Assembly: GCF_014107495.1 (NCBI RefSeq)
Contig: NZ_CP041969.1
Span: 2,257,501-2,321,500 of the forward strand
Length of the DNA: 64,000 nucleotides
Direction of reading: 5' to 3'
Source of the DNA: Cohnella cholangitidis
Lineage (GTDB): Bacteria > Bacillota > Bacilli > Paenibacillales > Paenibacillaceae
The notes beneath the pieces were generated by a model, which did not search any database, was not told the DNA's origin, and was given only the letters and a program-made list of their open reading frames with translations. Below, piece by piece: positions 44,696-54,840 of this stretch (position 1 is its first letter; each line of letters opens with the position of its first letter). The position numbers were made by a program, and so were the translations under genes.

Positions 44696-46185
44696 ATGAA
44701 AAAAGGTTGGGTAATTACAGGTTTTTTAGCAATCGTGCTTGCAGGGGCGGGAATCGGCGGAGCGATTAGCTACGGCAGCGACGACACGCTGCCCGAAGGG
44801 TTCAGCATAGGCGGTTTGCAGCTAGGAGGCGAGGTGCCGGACGCGCATTGCGGCAAGTTCAGGAGCGCATTGCCCGACTGGAAGCCGCCACGGTCAATAT
44901 CGAGCCTGACAGCGTTAGCGATACCGCCGTCACGGAAGGAACGATTACGTCCTTATCCCTAAAGCAGCTAGGTTTAAAGATCGAAGCGGACGAAGCCCTC
45001 GCCGCAATCGAAAAATATCGCGGCTACGGTTGGTACGATCGGGCAAAACTCCGCTATCAAGATGACTTCGACGCTTCCTCGTACGGAATCGAGGTTAGCT
45101 GGGATGAGGCTGCGCTTGAGCGGAACGTCGCGCAAACATGGGGCAACCTCGTTACGGGCAAACCGGAAAACGCCACCCGCACGATCAACGACCAGGATCT
45201 TGTCGTCTACACCGAGGATAAACCCGGACGTACGCTCGATATTCAAAATTTGATCGATCAAGTAAGGGAGCTTAAGCCTTCTTCTTTGAGCGCGGCTCCC
45301 GATCAACCGTACCTCCTGAAAGCTTCGGTCATCGAAACCGCCCCCGAAGTTACGCTCGCCGAGTTAAAGGAGGAAGGCATAGATCGCAAGATCGTCGAAT
45401 TCTCGACCTCCTTCGAGACGAGCGGAGAAGGACGCTCCCATAACGTGACCGTTGCCGCCAAAGCGTTAAACGATACGCTGCTCATGCCGGATGAAATATT
45501 CGAATACGGCAAAATCGTCGCCAAAGCGGAGCAAGAGTACGGCTACAAGGAGGCCCCCGTCATCCTCAAGGGTAAATTAACCCCCGGGGTCGGCGGCGGC
45601 ATTTGCCAAGTCTCGAGCACTCTTTACAATGCCGCTTTGCTAACGGGCCTAGACATCGTCGAGCGACGCAATCATTCGCTTGTCGTCCACTATTTGCCGA
45701 AGGGTCTCGATGCTACGTTCGCCAGCGGTTACGTGAATTTCAAGTTCCGCAATTCGACGGGCAAGCAGTTGCTGATCCGTACGGTCGTTAAGGACAAAAC
45801 CGTCACGGTAAAACTATTCGGCACGATGCCGGGCAATGTCAGCTATAAGACGGAAACCGCGCAGTTAAAAGTCAATCCTCCCAAAACCGTCTACGTCGCC
45901 GATAACAAAGTCGCGCTCGGGAAACAAAAGGTCGTGCAGAAGGGCGACTCCGGCTACGTTGTAGAAGCCTTCTTGGTGAAAATGGTGGACGGGGAATTCG
46001 CGGAACGGAAGAAGCTGTCGAAGGATACCTACCGTACCCAGGACACGTTAATCGCCGTCCACCCGGACGATCCGCGTTTGCAGCCCGGGGGCGGCAGTTC
46101 GTCCCCTGCGCCGAACGCCAATCCGCCGCTAGACGGCGGGTCTCCGGCTCCCGGAGAGGACGAGGGAATTCTCGAACCGATTTGA
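44696..46185 (+). pseudogene. VanW-family exported protein with G5-like domain, apparent one-base deletion near 44845
   Basis: Start at ATG 44696 with GGAGAGGG upstream. The first frame encodes a signal anchor (KKGWVITGFLAIVLAGAGIGG) and the opening of a vancomycin-resistance-type domain (PEGFSIGGLQLGGEVPDA), then drifts. The continuation (LRQVQERIARLEAATVNI onward) is in another frame. Adding one G in GACGCG-CATTGCGG rebuilds PDAALRQVQERIARLE without a break. The rest carries the VanW core GGGICQVSSTLYNAALLTGL and RRNHSLVVHYLPKGLDATF, a G5-type beta domain and a Pro/Gly-rich tail, about 496 residues. Function in the wall is unknown; VanW proteins do not themselves give vancomycin resistance. 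Without the base the anchor is lost from the main domain. Confidence 0.8.
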
Positions 46186-46193
46186 GCACGTAA

Positions 46194-46227
46194 AAAAAGC
46201 TCAGCTACCTCTGTAGCTGAGCTTTTT
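46194..46227. terminator. Bidirectional terminator between vanW-family gene and argH
   Basis: Perfect 15-bp arms AAAAAGCTCAGCTAC/GTAGCTGAGCTTTTT with a CTCT loop; serves both convergent genes. Confidence 0.95.
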
Positions 46228-46247
46228 CGCGAATTTACACCGTATCG

Positions 46248-47675
46248 TTAAGCCTGCACCAACCCGGACTTCGTAACGTATTCCGTCACCCAATCGGACG
46301 TATGCGCGAGTTCGCCTTCTGCGCGGGCGATAGCTGCTTCTACTTGCGGCGTTGCCGTACCGCCGTACACGTTGCGGGCGTTTACGACCGCTTCCGGCTG
46401 AAGCACCGCGTAGATCCGGTCGTCGAACAGCTCGGAGAACTGCTTGAACTCGTCCAAAGTCAAGTCGAGCAAGAACTTGTTCTGCTGAATGCAGTACAAC
46501 ACCGTCTTGCCGATGACTTCATGCGCTTGGCGGAAAGGCAGACCTTTGTTCACGAGGAAGTCGGCAATATCCGTCGCGTTGGAGAAGTCTTGGTCGACCG
46601 CGCGGCGCATCTTGTCCTTGCGCACCTTCATCGTCTCGATCATCGAAGCGAATAGCTGTAGCGCTCCTTGCAGCGTTTTGACCGTATCGAACATGCCTTC
46701 TTTGTCTTCCTGCATATCTTTGTTGTAAGCAAGCGGAAGCGACTTGAGGACGGTCAAGAGGCCTACCAGGTTTCCGTACACCCGTCCCGTCTTGCCGCGG
46801 ACAAGCTCGGGCACGTCCGGATTTTTCTTCTGCGGCATGATGCTGGAGCCCGTGCAGAAAGCGTCATCCAGCTCGACGAACTGGAACTCCGTGCTGGACC
46901 AGAGGATCAACTCCTCGCTCAAGCGCGACAAGTGCGTCATGATGAGCGAAGCCCCGCTCAGGAATTCCACGATAAAATCGCGGTCGCTGACCGCATCCAG
47001 ACTGTTCTCGTATACGCGTCCGAAGTTCAACTGCTGCGCCGTGAAATGGCGATCGATCGCGAAGGTCGTGCCCGCAAGCGCGCCTGCTCCGAGCGGCAGG
47101 GAATCAATCCGTTTGTAGCTGTCCTGCAGACGTTCGATGTCTCTGCCGAACATGGACACGTAAGCCATCAGATGATGCGCGAACAGAATCGGCTGAGCGC
47201 GTTGAAGGTGAGTGTAACCCGGCACGATCGTATCTAGGTTCTGCTTGGCTTGGCCGACGAGAGCGGCTTGGAGCTTCTGAAGCTGTTCCACGAATTCGAC
47301 GACCCGCTTGCGCAGGTACAGATGCATATCCGTCGCCACTTGATCGTTGCGGCTGCGCCCGGTGTGCAGCTTGCCGCCGACAGGTCCGATCTCCTCGATC
47401 AGCGCCTTCTCGATGTTCATATGGATATCTTCGTCTGCGATGAGGAATTGTTGTTCTCCGTTCACGATACGTTCGCGTACTTTAAGCAATCCCGCTTTGA
47501 TTTTCTCTACGTCTTCGGCTGGCAAAATACCGCAATGCCCGAGCATCGTAACGTGTGCCAAGCTGCCTTGGATATCCTCCATCGCCAATTCTTTGTCAAA
47601 CGTAATCGATGCCGTATATTCTTCAACCAGCTGGTCCGTCTTCTTCGTGAAACGGCCGCCCCATAACTTACTCAT
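46248..47675 (-). CDS. argH: Argininosuccinate lyase
   Basis: Last step of arginine synthesis: argininosuccinate to arginine and fumarate. Superfamily signature [19 protein letters not shown], with the mobile catalytic Ser in GSS, lies near residue 277; the N-terminal KLWGGRF and [19 protein letters not shown] are typical. 475 residues, a little longer than E. coli ArgH. GAGGGG precedes ATG. It is the final gene of the arg cluster, separated from argG by a 141-base gap that holds a large GC-rich hairpin. A strong terminator follows. Confidence 0.97.
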   Translation of the reverse strand: MSKLWGGRFTKKTDQLVEEYTASITFDKELAMEDIQGSLAHVTMLGHCGILPAEDVEKIKAGLLKVRERIVNGEQQFLIADEDIHMNIEKALIEEIGPVGGKLHTGRSRNDQVATDMHLYLRKRVVEFVEQLQKLQAALVGQAKQNLDTIVPGYTHLQRAQPILFAHHLMAYVSMFGRDIERLQDSYKRIDSLPLGAGALAGTTFAIDRHFTAQQLNFGRVYENSLDAVSDRDFIVEFLSGASLIMTHLSRLSEELILWSSTEFQFVELDDAFCTGSSIMPQKKNPDVPELVRGKTGRVYGNLVGLLTVLKSLPLAYNKDMQEDKEGMFDTVKTLQGALQLFASMIETMKVRKDKMRRAVDQDFSNATDIADFLVNKGLPFRQAHEVIGKTVLYCIQQNKFLLDLTLDEFKQFSELFDDRIYAVLQPEAVVNARNVYGGTATPQVEAAIARAEGELAHTSDWVTEYVTKSGLVQA

Positions 47676-47715
47676 GTACGGTATACCCCTCTCTTCTATA
47701 TCGCGCTAATAACGG

Positions 47716-47809
47716 CAAAAGGGGAGCGCCGGTCGGCGAAGGTGCCTCCCGCATTGCCCCGCCAGGCGGGGGATGGTTCGGCAGGCTTCGCGCCCGGATC
47801 TCCCTTTTG
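47716..47809 (-). terminator. Large GC-rich hairpin between argG and argH
   Basis: Outer arms CAAAAGGGAG and CTCCCCTTTTG enclose further pairing and an inner CCCCGCC-T-GGCGGGG hairpin. It starts eight bases after argG and on the minus strand ends CTCCCCTTTTG, so it could be a partial terminator or a processing/stability structure that lowers argH relative to argG. Confidence 0.55.
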
Positions 47810-47816
47810 TCTTTTA

Positions 47817-49058
47817 TCAATTAATGCCGGAGGCGCCGGTAACGCCCGAAGATACCTTCAGGCGAAGCGCGTTCAGGCGGATAAAACCGGTAGCGTCGCC
47901 TTGATCGTACGCTTGCGTAGGGTCCGCTTCCATCGTTGCGATGTGCGGGTTGTAGAGGCTGACCGGACTCTTAAGTCCCGCCGCCATGATGTTTCCTTTG
48001 TACAGCTTCAGACGGACGGTGCCCGTCACGTTCTTCTGGCTTTCGTTAACGAGCGCTTGAATCGCGATACGCTCGGGCGCGAACCAGAAGCCGTTATAAA
48101 CCAAAGAACTATATTTGGAGATCAGGGAGTCGCGGAGGTGCATCACGTCGCGGTCCATGGTCAACGATTCCATCTTGCGATGAGCGGTGAACAGGATGCT
48201 TCCGCCCGGAGTTTCGTATACGCCGCGGCTCTTCATGCCGACGAAGCGATTCTCAACCATGTCTACGCGGCCTACGCCGTGTTTGCCGCCGATTTCGTTC
48301 AGCTTCTCCATGACCGCGAGCGGGCTGAGCTTCTCGCCGTTAACCGCTACGCAGTTGCCGCCTTCGAAATCAAGCTCGATGTATTCCGCTTGGTCGGGAG
48401 CCTTCTCCGGAGATACGCTGAGAACGTACATGTCTTCGACTTCAGCCGCGCTGGAATCGAACCAAGGGTCCTCGAGCATCCCGCTCTCGAAGCTGATGTG
48501 AAGCAGGTTGCGGTCCGTGGAGTAGGGCTTGGAAGCGGACGCCGTAACCGGAATGCCATGCTTCTCCGCATACGCGATCATCTCCGCGCGTCCCGGGAAC
48601 GCTTCGCGGAACGCCTCGAGGCGCCAAGGCGCGATCACTTCGATGTTCGGAGTCAGCGCAGCGGCCGTGAGCTCGAAACGAACTTGGTCGTTTCCTTTGC
48701 CCGTCGCGCCGTGAGCGATCGCCGTCGCTCCTTCGGCGATAGCGATTTCGACCATGCGCTTAGCGATCAACGGACGAGCGATGCTGGTACCGAGCAGGTA
48801 TTGACCCTCATACAACGCGCCCGCTTGAAACATAGGATAGATGAAATCTTTCGCGAATTCGTCGCGAAGATCGTCGATATACACTTTGGAGGCGCCGGTC
48901 TTCAGCGCTTTTTCTTCCAACCCGTCAAGTTCGTCCTTCTGACCGATATCGGCGGTAAAGGTGATGATCTCGGCGTCGTAAGTTTCTTTAAGCCAAGTAA
49001 GGATAACCGATGTGTCGAGGCCTCCGGAGTAGGCCAGCACGATTTTGTTTTTTGCCAT
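47817..49058 (-). CDS. argG: Argininosuccinate synthase
   Basis: ATP-dependent joining of citrulline and aspartate. Start set at ATG 49058 with AAAGGAGC nine bases upstream; the frame is open to 49124 but the added residues are not family-like. The PP-loop [10 protein letters not shown] is at the N-terminus, and the aspartate/citrulline-binding [16 protein letters not shown] is near residue 118. 413 residues, normal. It follows argF after about 208 bases with no gene (49059-49266), which may hold an internal promoter that I could not define. Confidence 0.97.
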   Translation of the reverse strand: MAKNKIVLAYSGGLDTSVILTWLKETYDAEIITFTADIGQKDELDGLEEKALKTGASKVYIDDLRDEFAKDFIYPMFQAGALYEGQYLLGTSIARPLIAKRMVEIAIAEGATAIAHGATGKGNDQVRFELTAAALTPNIEVIAPWRLEAFREAFPGRAEMIAYAEKHGIPVTASASKPYSTDRNLLHISFESGMLEDPWFDSSAAEVEDMYVLSVSPEKAPDQAEYIELDFEGGNCVAVNGEKLSPLAVMEKLNEIGGKHGVGRVDMVENRFVGMKSRGVYETPGGSILFTAHRKMESLTMDRDVMHLRDSLISKYSSLVYNGFWFAPERIAIQALVNESQKNVTGTVRLKLYKGNIMAAGLKSPVSLYNPHIATMEADPTQAYDQGDATGFIRLNALRLKVSSGVTGASGIN

Positions 49059-49266
49059 GGGAATGAAAGCTCCTTTAGGGTAGTGATGTTGCTGAGATGC
49101 TCGTATTGCCGCTATCCCGTTCATTCAGGAAGATGGGTCTAGTCCACCAACTTAGCTAAATAGATGGATAAATCCAGTTAAAAGTTATGATGAATGCCGC
49201 TCGCAGATCAGTAACAGTATAAACCATGCCGCTGATTGCGGGTTGATACCGCCGTGAACGGATTCA

Positions 49267-50226
49267 TTACATAATGGCCGCCATGATCGCTTTCTGCGCG
49301 TGCAGGCGATTCTCGGCTTCGTCGAAAATAACGGAGTTTTTGCCGTCTATTACGCCTTCGCTCACTTCTTCCCCGCGATGCGCGGGCAAACAGTGCATGA
49401 ATAGGTAATCCGATTTGGCATGCTTCACGAGCGCTTCGTTCACTTGATAGTTCTTGAACGCTTTCTCGCGCTCTTTCTGTTCTTCCTCGAAGCCCATGCT
49501 CGCCCATACGTCCGTATAGACGACATCCGCGCCTTCGATCGCTTCCCGCGGGTCTCTCAGGATGTCGACGCGCCCGCCGGTTTCGGCAGCCGCTTCCTTG
49601 GAGGACTTGACGGATCTCTCGTCAGGGTCGTAGCCTTCGGGAGAAGCGCTGGCGAAGTGCATGCCCAGCTTAGCCGCGCCCATCATGAGCGAGTGAAGCA
49701 CGTTGTTGCCGTCGCCTATGTAGGCAACCTTCAGTCCTTCCAGCTTTCCTTTATGTTCTAGCACCGTCTGGTAATCGGCAAGCGCTTGGCAAGGATGCGA
49801 TTGGTCGGACAAGGCGTTAATGACCGGAATCGTCGCGCCGCGCGCCAATTCGACGACGTTGCGGTGTCCGAACGTGCGGAGAATCATGCCGTCAAGGTAA
49901 CGGGACATCACTTGAGCCGTATCAAGAATCGTCTCTCCTCGTCCCATCTGGATATCGTTGCGGCTCAAGAACAGCGCTTGGCCGCCCAACTGATACATCC
50001 CGACTTCGAACGATACGCGCGTGCGCGTGGACGACTTTTCGAAAATCATGCCCAGAGACTTGCCTTTAAGCGGCTGATACACCTCTCCGGCTTTCTGCTT
50101 GCGCTTAATCTCTATCGCCAAATCCAGCAGGTATCGGATTTCTTCGGGAGCGTAATCGACAAGACCGAGAAAATCTCTGCCTTTCAGTCGCGCCGCTATT
50201 TCTTCAACGTTTGTTGCAGTAGTCAT
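49267..50226 (-). CDS. argF: Ornithine carbamoyltransferase
   Basis: Carbamoyl phosphate plus ornithine to citrulline. The carbamoyl-phosphate site SSTRTRVSFEVGMYQLG is near residue 60, and the ornithine site with catalytic Cys, FMHCLPAHRG, near 273. The DQSHPCQALADYQT segment is also conserved. 319 residues. GAGGAGGG precedes ATG. It is 51 bases after argD in the operon. The product is anabolic ArgF by context: no arcA or arcC catabolic genes are nearby. Confidence 0.97.
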   Translation of the reverse strand: MTTATNVEEIAARLKGRDFLGLVDYAPEEIRYLLDLAIEIKRKQKAGEVYQPLKGKSLGMIFEKSSTRTRVSFEVGMYQLGGQALFLSRNDIQMGRGETILDTAQVMSRYLDGMILRTFGHRNVVELARGATIPVINALSDQSHPCQALADYQTVLEHKGKLEGLKVAYIGDGNNVLHSLMMGAAKLGMHFASASPEGYDPDERSVKSSKEAAAETGGRVDILRDPREAIEGADVVYTDVWASMGFEEEQKEREKAFKNYQVNEALVKHAKSDYLFMHCLPAHRGEEVSEGVIDGKNSVIFDEAENRLHAQKAIMAAIM

Positions 50227-50277
50227 GGAAACCCTCCTCTATTGTAAAGCACGTGTTCAAACAGTCAGGTTATCCTC

Positions 50278-51468
50278 TTAAAGGCTGACGGACTTCGCCG
50301 CCGCCTGTTCCGTAAGCACGGATGCGATCAAACCGACCGCGGTATCGATCTCTTCGTGGGTAACGAGCAAGTTCGGAAGCAACCGGATAACGTTCGGGCC
50401 GGCAGGCACGACGAGCAATCCGCGATTATGCAATTCCGCTATCGCTTCCCCTGCGGGACCGTTGCACAGAATTCCGATCAGAAGCCCTTTGCCGCGCACT
50501 TGGTCGACATTCGGCAATCCGGCTAACTTCTCTTGCAGTTGTCCGATCAAATATTCGGATGCTTCCGCCGCGCGTTCGACCGCTTTTTCCTTGAGCATCG
50601 TCTCGATCGTGGCCGCAACGACCGCCATCGCGATCGGCGTGCCGCCGAATGTCGTCGCATGGGCTCCGGCTACGAATGCAGGTTTCAGGTGCTCTTTCGC
50701 CAACATCGCGCCGACCGGGAAACCGCTGCCGATCCCTTTCGCCAACGTGAATACGTCCGGCTCGACATCGTAATGCTGATAAGCGAAAAGCTTGCCCGTG
50801 CGTCCCATGCCCGTCTGAACTTCATCCACGATCAGCAGGAGGCCATGGCGATCGCACAGCGCGCGCACTTCCCTGAGGTAGTCCCGATCGACGGGGATAA
50901 CGCCGCCCTCGGCTTGAACAAGCTCGAGCATGATCGCGGCCGTCTTATCGTTAATCGCCGCTTCCAAAGCCGCGATATCGTGCAAAGGCACATGACGGAA
51001 GCCTTCCGGCAACGGCAGGAAGCCTTCTTTTACTTTATCTTGGCCCGTAGCGGTCAATGTCGCCAGAGTCCGGCCATGGAAGGATTGGAATAAAGTAATG
51101 ATCTCGTAACGATCGTTTCCTTTGACCTTCTGGTGGTAACGGCGGGCGATCTTGATCGCCGCCTCGTTCGCTTCCGCGCCGCTGTTGCAGAAGAACACCG
51201 CATCGGCGCAGCTGTTATCGACTAGCAATCTCGCCGCTTTCTCCTGGTTCGGATTGCTGAACAGGTTAGACATATGCCACAGCCGATCAAGCTGGTCTAT
51301 AAGGGCTTCCTTGACGGCATCCGGAACGTGCCCGAGATTCGTTACGGCAAGGCCGCTCATGAAATCAAGGTATTCTTTCCCTTGATCGTCCCACAGGCGG
51401 CTTCCTTTGCCCTTCACCAATGTAATGGGAAACCTCGCATAAGTCTGGAATAACGCGCTGTCACTCAT
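50278..51468 (-). CDS. argD: Acetylornithine aminotransferase
   Basis: PLP enzyme converting N-acetylglutamate semialdehyde to N-acetylornithine with glutamate. The PLP-phosphate segment FFCNSGAEANEAAIKIARRY, the cofactor Asp in LLIVDEVQTGMGRTGKLFAY and the Schiff-base Lys in FTLAKGIGSGFPVGAM (about residue 244) are present. 396 residues. AAGGAGAG precedes ATG. It lies between argB and argF with short gaps, in the usual order. Such enzymes often also act in the succinylase-type lysine pathway, but here Ddh supplies DAP. Confidence 0.96.
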   Translation of the reverse strand: MSDSALFQTYARFPITLVKGKGSRLWDDQGKEYLDFMSGLAVTNLGHVPDAVKEALIDQLDRLWHMSNLFSNPNQEKAARLLVDNSCADAVFFCNSGAEANEAAIKIARRYHQKVKGNDRYEIITLFQSFHGRTLATLTATGQDKVKEGFLPLPEGFRHVPLHDIAALEAAINDKTAAIMLELVQAEGGVIPVDRDYLREVRALCDRHGLLLIVDEVQTGMGRTGKLFAYQHYDVEPDVFTLAKGIGSGFPVGAMLAKEHLKPAFVAGAHATTFGGTPIAMAVVAATIETMLKEKAVERAAEASEYLIGQLQEKLAGLPNVDQVRGKGLLIGILCNGPAGEAIAELHNRGLLVVPAGPNVIRLLPNLLVTHEEIDTAVGLIASVLTEQAAAKSVSL

Positions 51469-51499
51469 TTCGATCTCTCCTTTTTACACCCGATTCGCT

Positions 51500-52291
51500 T
51501 TACGATCTTACGATCCGCGTTCCGATATTGCCTTCCTTTACCGCCTTGCTGAGCACTCGCTCCGCCGAGCCGTCCACGATCAGCACTTCTTTGACTTTGC
51601 CGTGCAGGCAGCTCATGGCCGCCCTGACTTTCGGAATCATGCCGCCGTATATTTCTTCCGTTCGAATCATTTCTTCTATGTCCGCAAAAGTCGCCTGAGG
51701 CAGCACGACCTTCTCTCCGTTCACCGTGCGCATGATACCCGGAACATCCGTGACGACGATCATCGTATCCACGCCCAGCTCGGAAGCGACCGCGCCCGCG
51801 GCCGTGTCCGCGTTAATGTTGTATCGTTGGCCCGCCGCGTCGATCCCGATCGGAGCGATAACCGGTAAGTATCCTAGCTCGATGATGCCTTCCACCAAAG
51901 AAGCGTTCACTCCGGTAACGTCGCCGACCAAGCCGACTTCGTTAGCGTTCGCGACCGGTTTGACTTCGATGAGTTTGCCGTCCGTGCCGGAAAGCCCGAT
52001 CGACTTGGCGCCGTTCTGCTGCAGCTTGCGTACGATCTCCTTGTTGATGCGACCGGCCAGCACCATCTCGACGACGTCGAGCGTCGCTTCGTCCGTTACG
52101 CGCAATCCGCTGACGAATCGGCTTTCGATGCCTAGCTTTCCTAGCGTCTCGTTAATGGCCGGACCGCCTCCATGGACGATGACGGGCTGGGTTCCGCTAG
52201 CTTGCAAATCGCGCAAATCCTCGAAAAACGCATCCGGGAGAGCAGCCAACGTGCTGCCTCCGCATTTCATTACAAAACGATGATCGCTCAT
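51500..52291 (-). CDS. argB: Acetylglutamate kinase
   Basis: Phosphorylates N-acetylglutamate, the second step of ornithine synthesis. Amino-acid-kinase fold: FVMKCGGSTL at the N-terminus, PVIVHGGGPAINETLGKLG, and the substrate loop YNINADTAAGAVASELGVD. 263 residues. It lacks the N-terminal helix extension found in arginine-inhibited hexameric enzymes, so feedback inhibition is less likely and the cyclic ArgJ route agrees with this. AAGGAGAG precedes ATG; 15 bases after argJ. Confidence 0.96.
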   Translation of the reverse strand: MSDHRFVMKCGGSTLAALPDAFFEDLRDLQASGTQPVIVHGGGPAINETLGKLGIESRFVSGLRVTDEATLDVVEMVLAGRINKEIVRKLQQNGAKSIGLSGTDGKLIEVKPVANANEVGLVGDVTGVNASLVEGIIELGYLPVIAPIGIDAAGQRYNINADTAAGAVASELGVDTMIVVTDVPGIMRTVNGEKVVLPQATFADIEEMIRTEEIYGGMIPKVRAAMSCLHGKVKEVLIVDGSAERVLSKAVKEGNIGTRIVRS

Positions 52292-52306
52292 GAATATCCG
52301 CTCTCC

Positions 52307-53536
52307 TTACGTCCGATAGGCGGCATTGATTCGCACGTAATCGTACGTTAGATCACAGCCCCACGCCGTCGCTTGCCCGCTGCCCATGTTGAGGTTCACG
52401 TTGATGCCGACGGTATCGCCTTTTAAATATTCCAATGCTATATCTTCGTCGAAAGGAACCGGGCGGGATTGCTCCAACACGAGAATGTCCCCCAGACGGA
52501 TGTCTACCGTTCCCACGTTAACCGGCTGTCCCGCCCGACCGACGGCGGCGATAATGCGTCCCCAGTTCGCGTCTGCGCCGAACACGGCCGACTTCACCAA
52601 GCTGGAGCCGATGATCGTCTTCGCGATCGCTTGCGCCGCTTCGTCGCTAGCCGCTCCGATGACGGTCGTCTCGATCAGCTTCGTCGCGCCTTCGCCGTCG
52701 CGAGCGATCGCTTTGGCCAGCTCGGCGCACACATGCCGCAAACCGTCCACGAAAGCAGCGAAATCGGGGTGGTTGCGGGTTAATTCGGTATTGTCCGCCA
52801 ATCCGCTAGCCATCGCCACCAGCATATCGTTCGTGCTCGTATCGCCATCTACGGTAATCATGTTAAAGCTTAGATTCGTCACTTCGCGCAAAACCTCTTG
52901 CAAGAGCGGCGCGCCGATACGCGCATCCGTCGTGACGAAACCGAGCATCGTCGCCATGTTCGGATGGATCATTCCCGAGCCTTTGGCAGCTCCCGCGATC
53001 GTCACTTGCCGCCCGTCCGCATTCAAAGTTACGCAGCTGACTTTTTTAACGAGGTCAGTCGTCAGAATCGCTTGGCAGAAATCGTCGGACCCTTGAACGT
53101 CGCCTCTCAGTTTCGCCGGCAGCTTCTCGATCCCCGAATTCACTCGATCCATCTTAAGCAGCTCGCCGATAACGCCGGTAGATGCTACCGCTACCTGATC
53201 TTTGCTTACGCCGAGAGCTTCCGCCGCGTTCGCCTGCATCGCCCGCGCGTCCGCTTCCCCTTGCGCGCCCGTACAGGCATTGGCGTTGCCGCTATTGACG
53301 ATAACCGCGCGAAGAATGCCGCCCTGGCCCAAAGCTTCTCTCGTCACTAGAAGAGGCGCCGCTTGAAATAAATTCGTCGTATACACGGCTGCCGCCGCAG
53401 CCGGAACCTCGCATAAGATGACGCCCAGGTCGTGCCGATCCGTTTTTTTCAGCCCGCAATGCAGGCCTCCGGCCTTAAAGCCTTTAGGCGTCGTAACGCC
53501 GCCGCCCTCTACGATCGAATAAAGCTGATTTCCCAT
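52307..53536 (-). CDS. argJ: Bifunctional ornithine acetyltransferase / N-acetylglutamate synthase
   Basis: Recycles acetyl from N-acetylornithine to glutamate, and may also start the pathway from acetyl-CoA. The enzyme cleaves itself before the Thr in KGSGMIHPNMATMLGF (about residue 197), which is intact. Other family segments include VNSGNANACTGAQG and TVDGDTSTNDM. 409 residues. Presence of ArgJ explains the absence of argA and argE here. It follows argC by 30 bases. Confidence 0.97.
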   Translation of the reverse strand: MGNQLYSIVEGGGVTTPKGFKAGGLHCGLKKTDRHDLGVILCEVPAAAAAVYTTNLFQAAPLLVTREALGQGGILRAVIVNSGNANACTGAQGEADARAMQANAAEALGVSKDQVAVASTGVIGELLKMDRVNSGIEKLPAKLRGDVQGSDDFCQAILTTDLVKKVSCVTLNADGRQVTIAGAAKGSGMIHPNMATMLGFVTTDARIGAPLLQEVLREVTNLSFNMITVDGDTSTNDMLVAMASGLADNTELTRNHPDFAAFVDGLRHVCAELAKAIARDGEGATKLIETTVIGAASDEAAQAIAKTIIGSSLVKSAVFGADANWGRIIAAVGRAGQPVNVGTVDIRLGDILVLEQSRPVPFDEDIALEYLKGDTVGINVNLNMGSGQATAWGCDLTYDYVRINAAYRT

Positions 53537-53566
53537 GATAGTCCGTCCGTTCCTCTCGTCCGTGAA

Positions 53567-54619
53567 TTAAGGATATACCGGCGTGAACTGCAGTCCGAGC
53601 GTCTCGTCCCAGTTCATCAACAGGTTCAAGTTTTGAATGGCTTGGCCGGCAGCGCCTTTGACCAAGTTGTCGATGACGGAGATAAACGTGATACGTCCCG
53701 TTCTCTCGTCTATGGAGAAGCCGATGTCGCAATAGTTCGTGCCGAATACTTCCTTCGTCGCCGGCCATGTGCCGTCCGGACGTACGCGAACGAATTTGCG
53801 GCCTTCGTAGAACTGACGGTACAATTCTACGAAATCCGCGGTTGCGCGTTTCTCCGTAAGAGTCGCGTACATCGTGCACATAATGCCTCTCGTCATCGGT
53901 ACGAGATGCGTCGTAAACGTCGTGATGACCGGACGTCCCGCCGCTTCGGACAACACTTGCTCGATTTCCGGCGTGTGCTGATGTTTATTGATTTTATAAG
54001 CTTTGAAGTTTTCGTTAATCTCCGAATAATGAGCGCTTAAGTTCAATCCCCTGCCCGCTCCGGACACGCCGGACTTCGCATCGATAATAATGCTGTCCGG
54101 ATTGATCCACCCGGCTTTCACCGCCGGATACAGCCCGAGCAGAGCGGACGTCGTAAAGCATCCAGGGTTGGATATAAAGTCGGAGGTCGCCACTTGCTCG
54201 CCATATACTTCGGCTAGACCGTATACCGCACGATCTACGAGCGCCTGATCGGCCGGCTCGTGTTTGTACCACTGTTTATAAACATCGCCCGATTTCAAAC
54301 GGAAATCACCGGATAGATCGATGACTTTAAGACCCGCTTCCAGAAACTGCGGCGCGAGCTTCATGCTAATGCCATGCGGGGTCGCCAAGAACACGACGTC
54401 CGCCTTGGAACGGATCAAATCCATATCGATTCCGTCCAGAAGGTCCGTACGGATTTCCGTCAAATGCGGGAAACCTTCGGCGATCGGCGTCCCCGCGGCA
54501 GATGAGGAGATGACCGACGTAACGGTTACTTTCGGATGAGATTGCAGTAAACGAATGAGTTCGACGCCGCCATAGCCGGTAGACCCGACGATCGCCGCGC
54601 GGATTAGTGTAGATTCCAT
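53567..54619 (-). CDS. argC: N-acetyl-gamma-glutamyl-phosphate reductase
   Basis: NADPH-dependent third step of ornithine synthesis. Start set at ATG 54619 (MESTLIRAAIVG) with GGGGGAG upstream; the frame is open to 54664. The NADP motif IVGSTGYGGVELIRLL, the catalytic Cys in SNPGCFTTSALLGLYP (about 150) and the His region THLVPMTRGIMCTMYA are present. 350 residues. It is the first gene of argCJBDFGH, with the ARG-box promoter about 160 bases upstream. Confidence 0.97.
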   Translation of the reverse strand: MESTLIRAAIVGSTGYGGVELIRLLQSHPKVTVTSVISSSAAGTPIAEGFPHLTEIRTDLLDGIDMDLIRSKADVVFLATPHGISMKLAPQFLEAGLKVIDLSGDFRLKSGDVYKQWYKHEPADQALVDRAVYGLAEVYGEQVATSDFISNPGCFTTSALLGLYPAVKAGWINPDSIIIDAKSGVSGAGRGLNLSAHYSEINENFKAYKINKHQHTPEIEQVLSEAAGRPVITTFTTHLVPMTRGIMCTMYATLTEKRATADFVELYRQFYEGRKFVRVRPDGTWPATKEVFGTNYCDIGFSIDERTGRITFISVIDNLVKGAAGQAIQNLNLLMNWDETLGLQFTPVYP

Positions 54620-54778
54620 ATTAACTCCCCCATGCATAACATTCCTATTGCCAACATCGCGCACTTGGCAAAACCATCCTCATTGTACCTAATAACGACC
54701 TCGATGGAAAGAATGGATTGTAGTCAAGCCGTTCTCTTGAGAGGATAAATCGCTTCAGTTGCGTCCGAAATTCGAATT

Positions 54779-54816
54779 ATGTATTATTATACATCCAATG
54801 TATTATTTATTCAATG
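54779..54816 (-). promoter_or_regulatory. arg operon promoter with two ARG boxes
   Basis: Minus strand TTGAAT (54814-54809), 17-base spacer, TATAAT (54791-54786). Two 18-base AT-rich dyads cover it: ATTGAATAAATAATACAT and, after TGG, ATGTATAATAATACATAA. Size, spacing and sequence match ArgR/AhrC operators, so arginine should repress argC onward. 54620-54778 is untranslated leader with no other feature seen. Confidence 0.85.
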
Positions 54817-54840
54817 ACCGTATTCATTTGCTTGTTCGTT

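Noticed and set aside
47742..49142. 466-residue + strand ORF opposite argG
   Set aside because: Shadow frame of argG with Arg/Val/His-biased composition and no family features.
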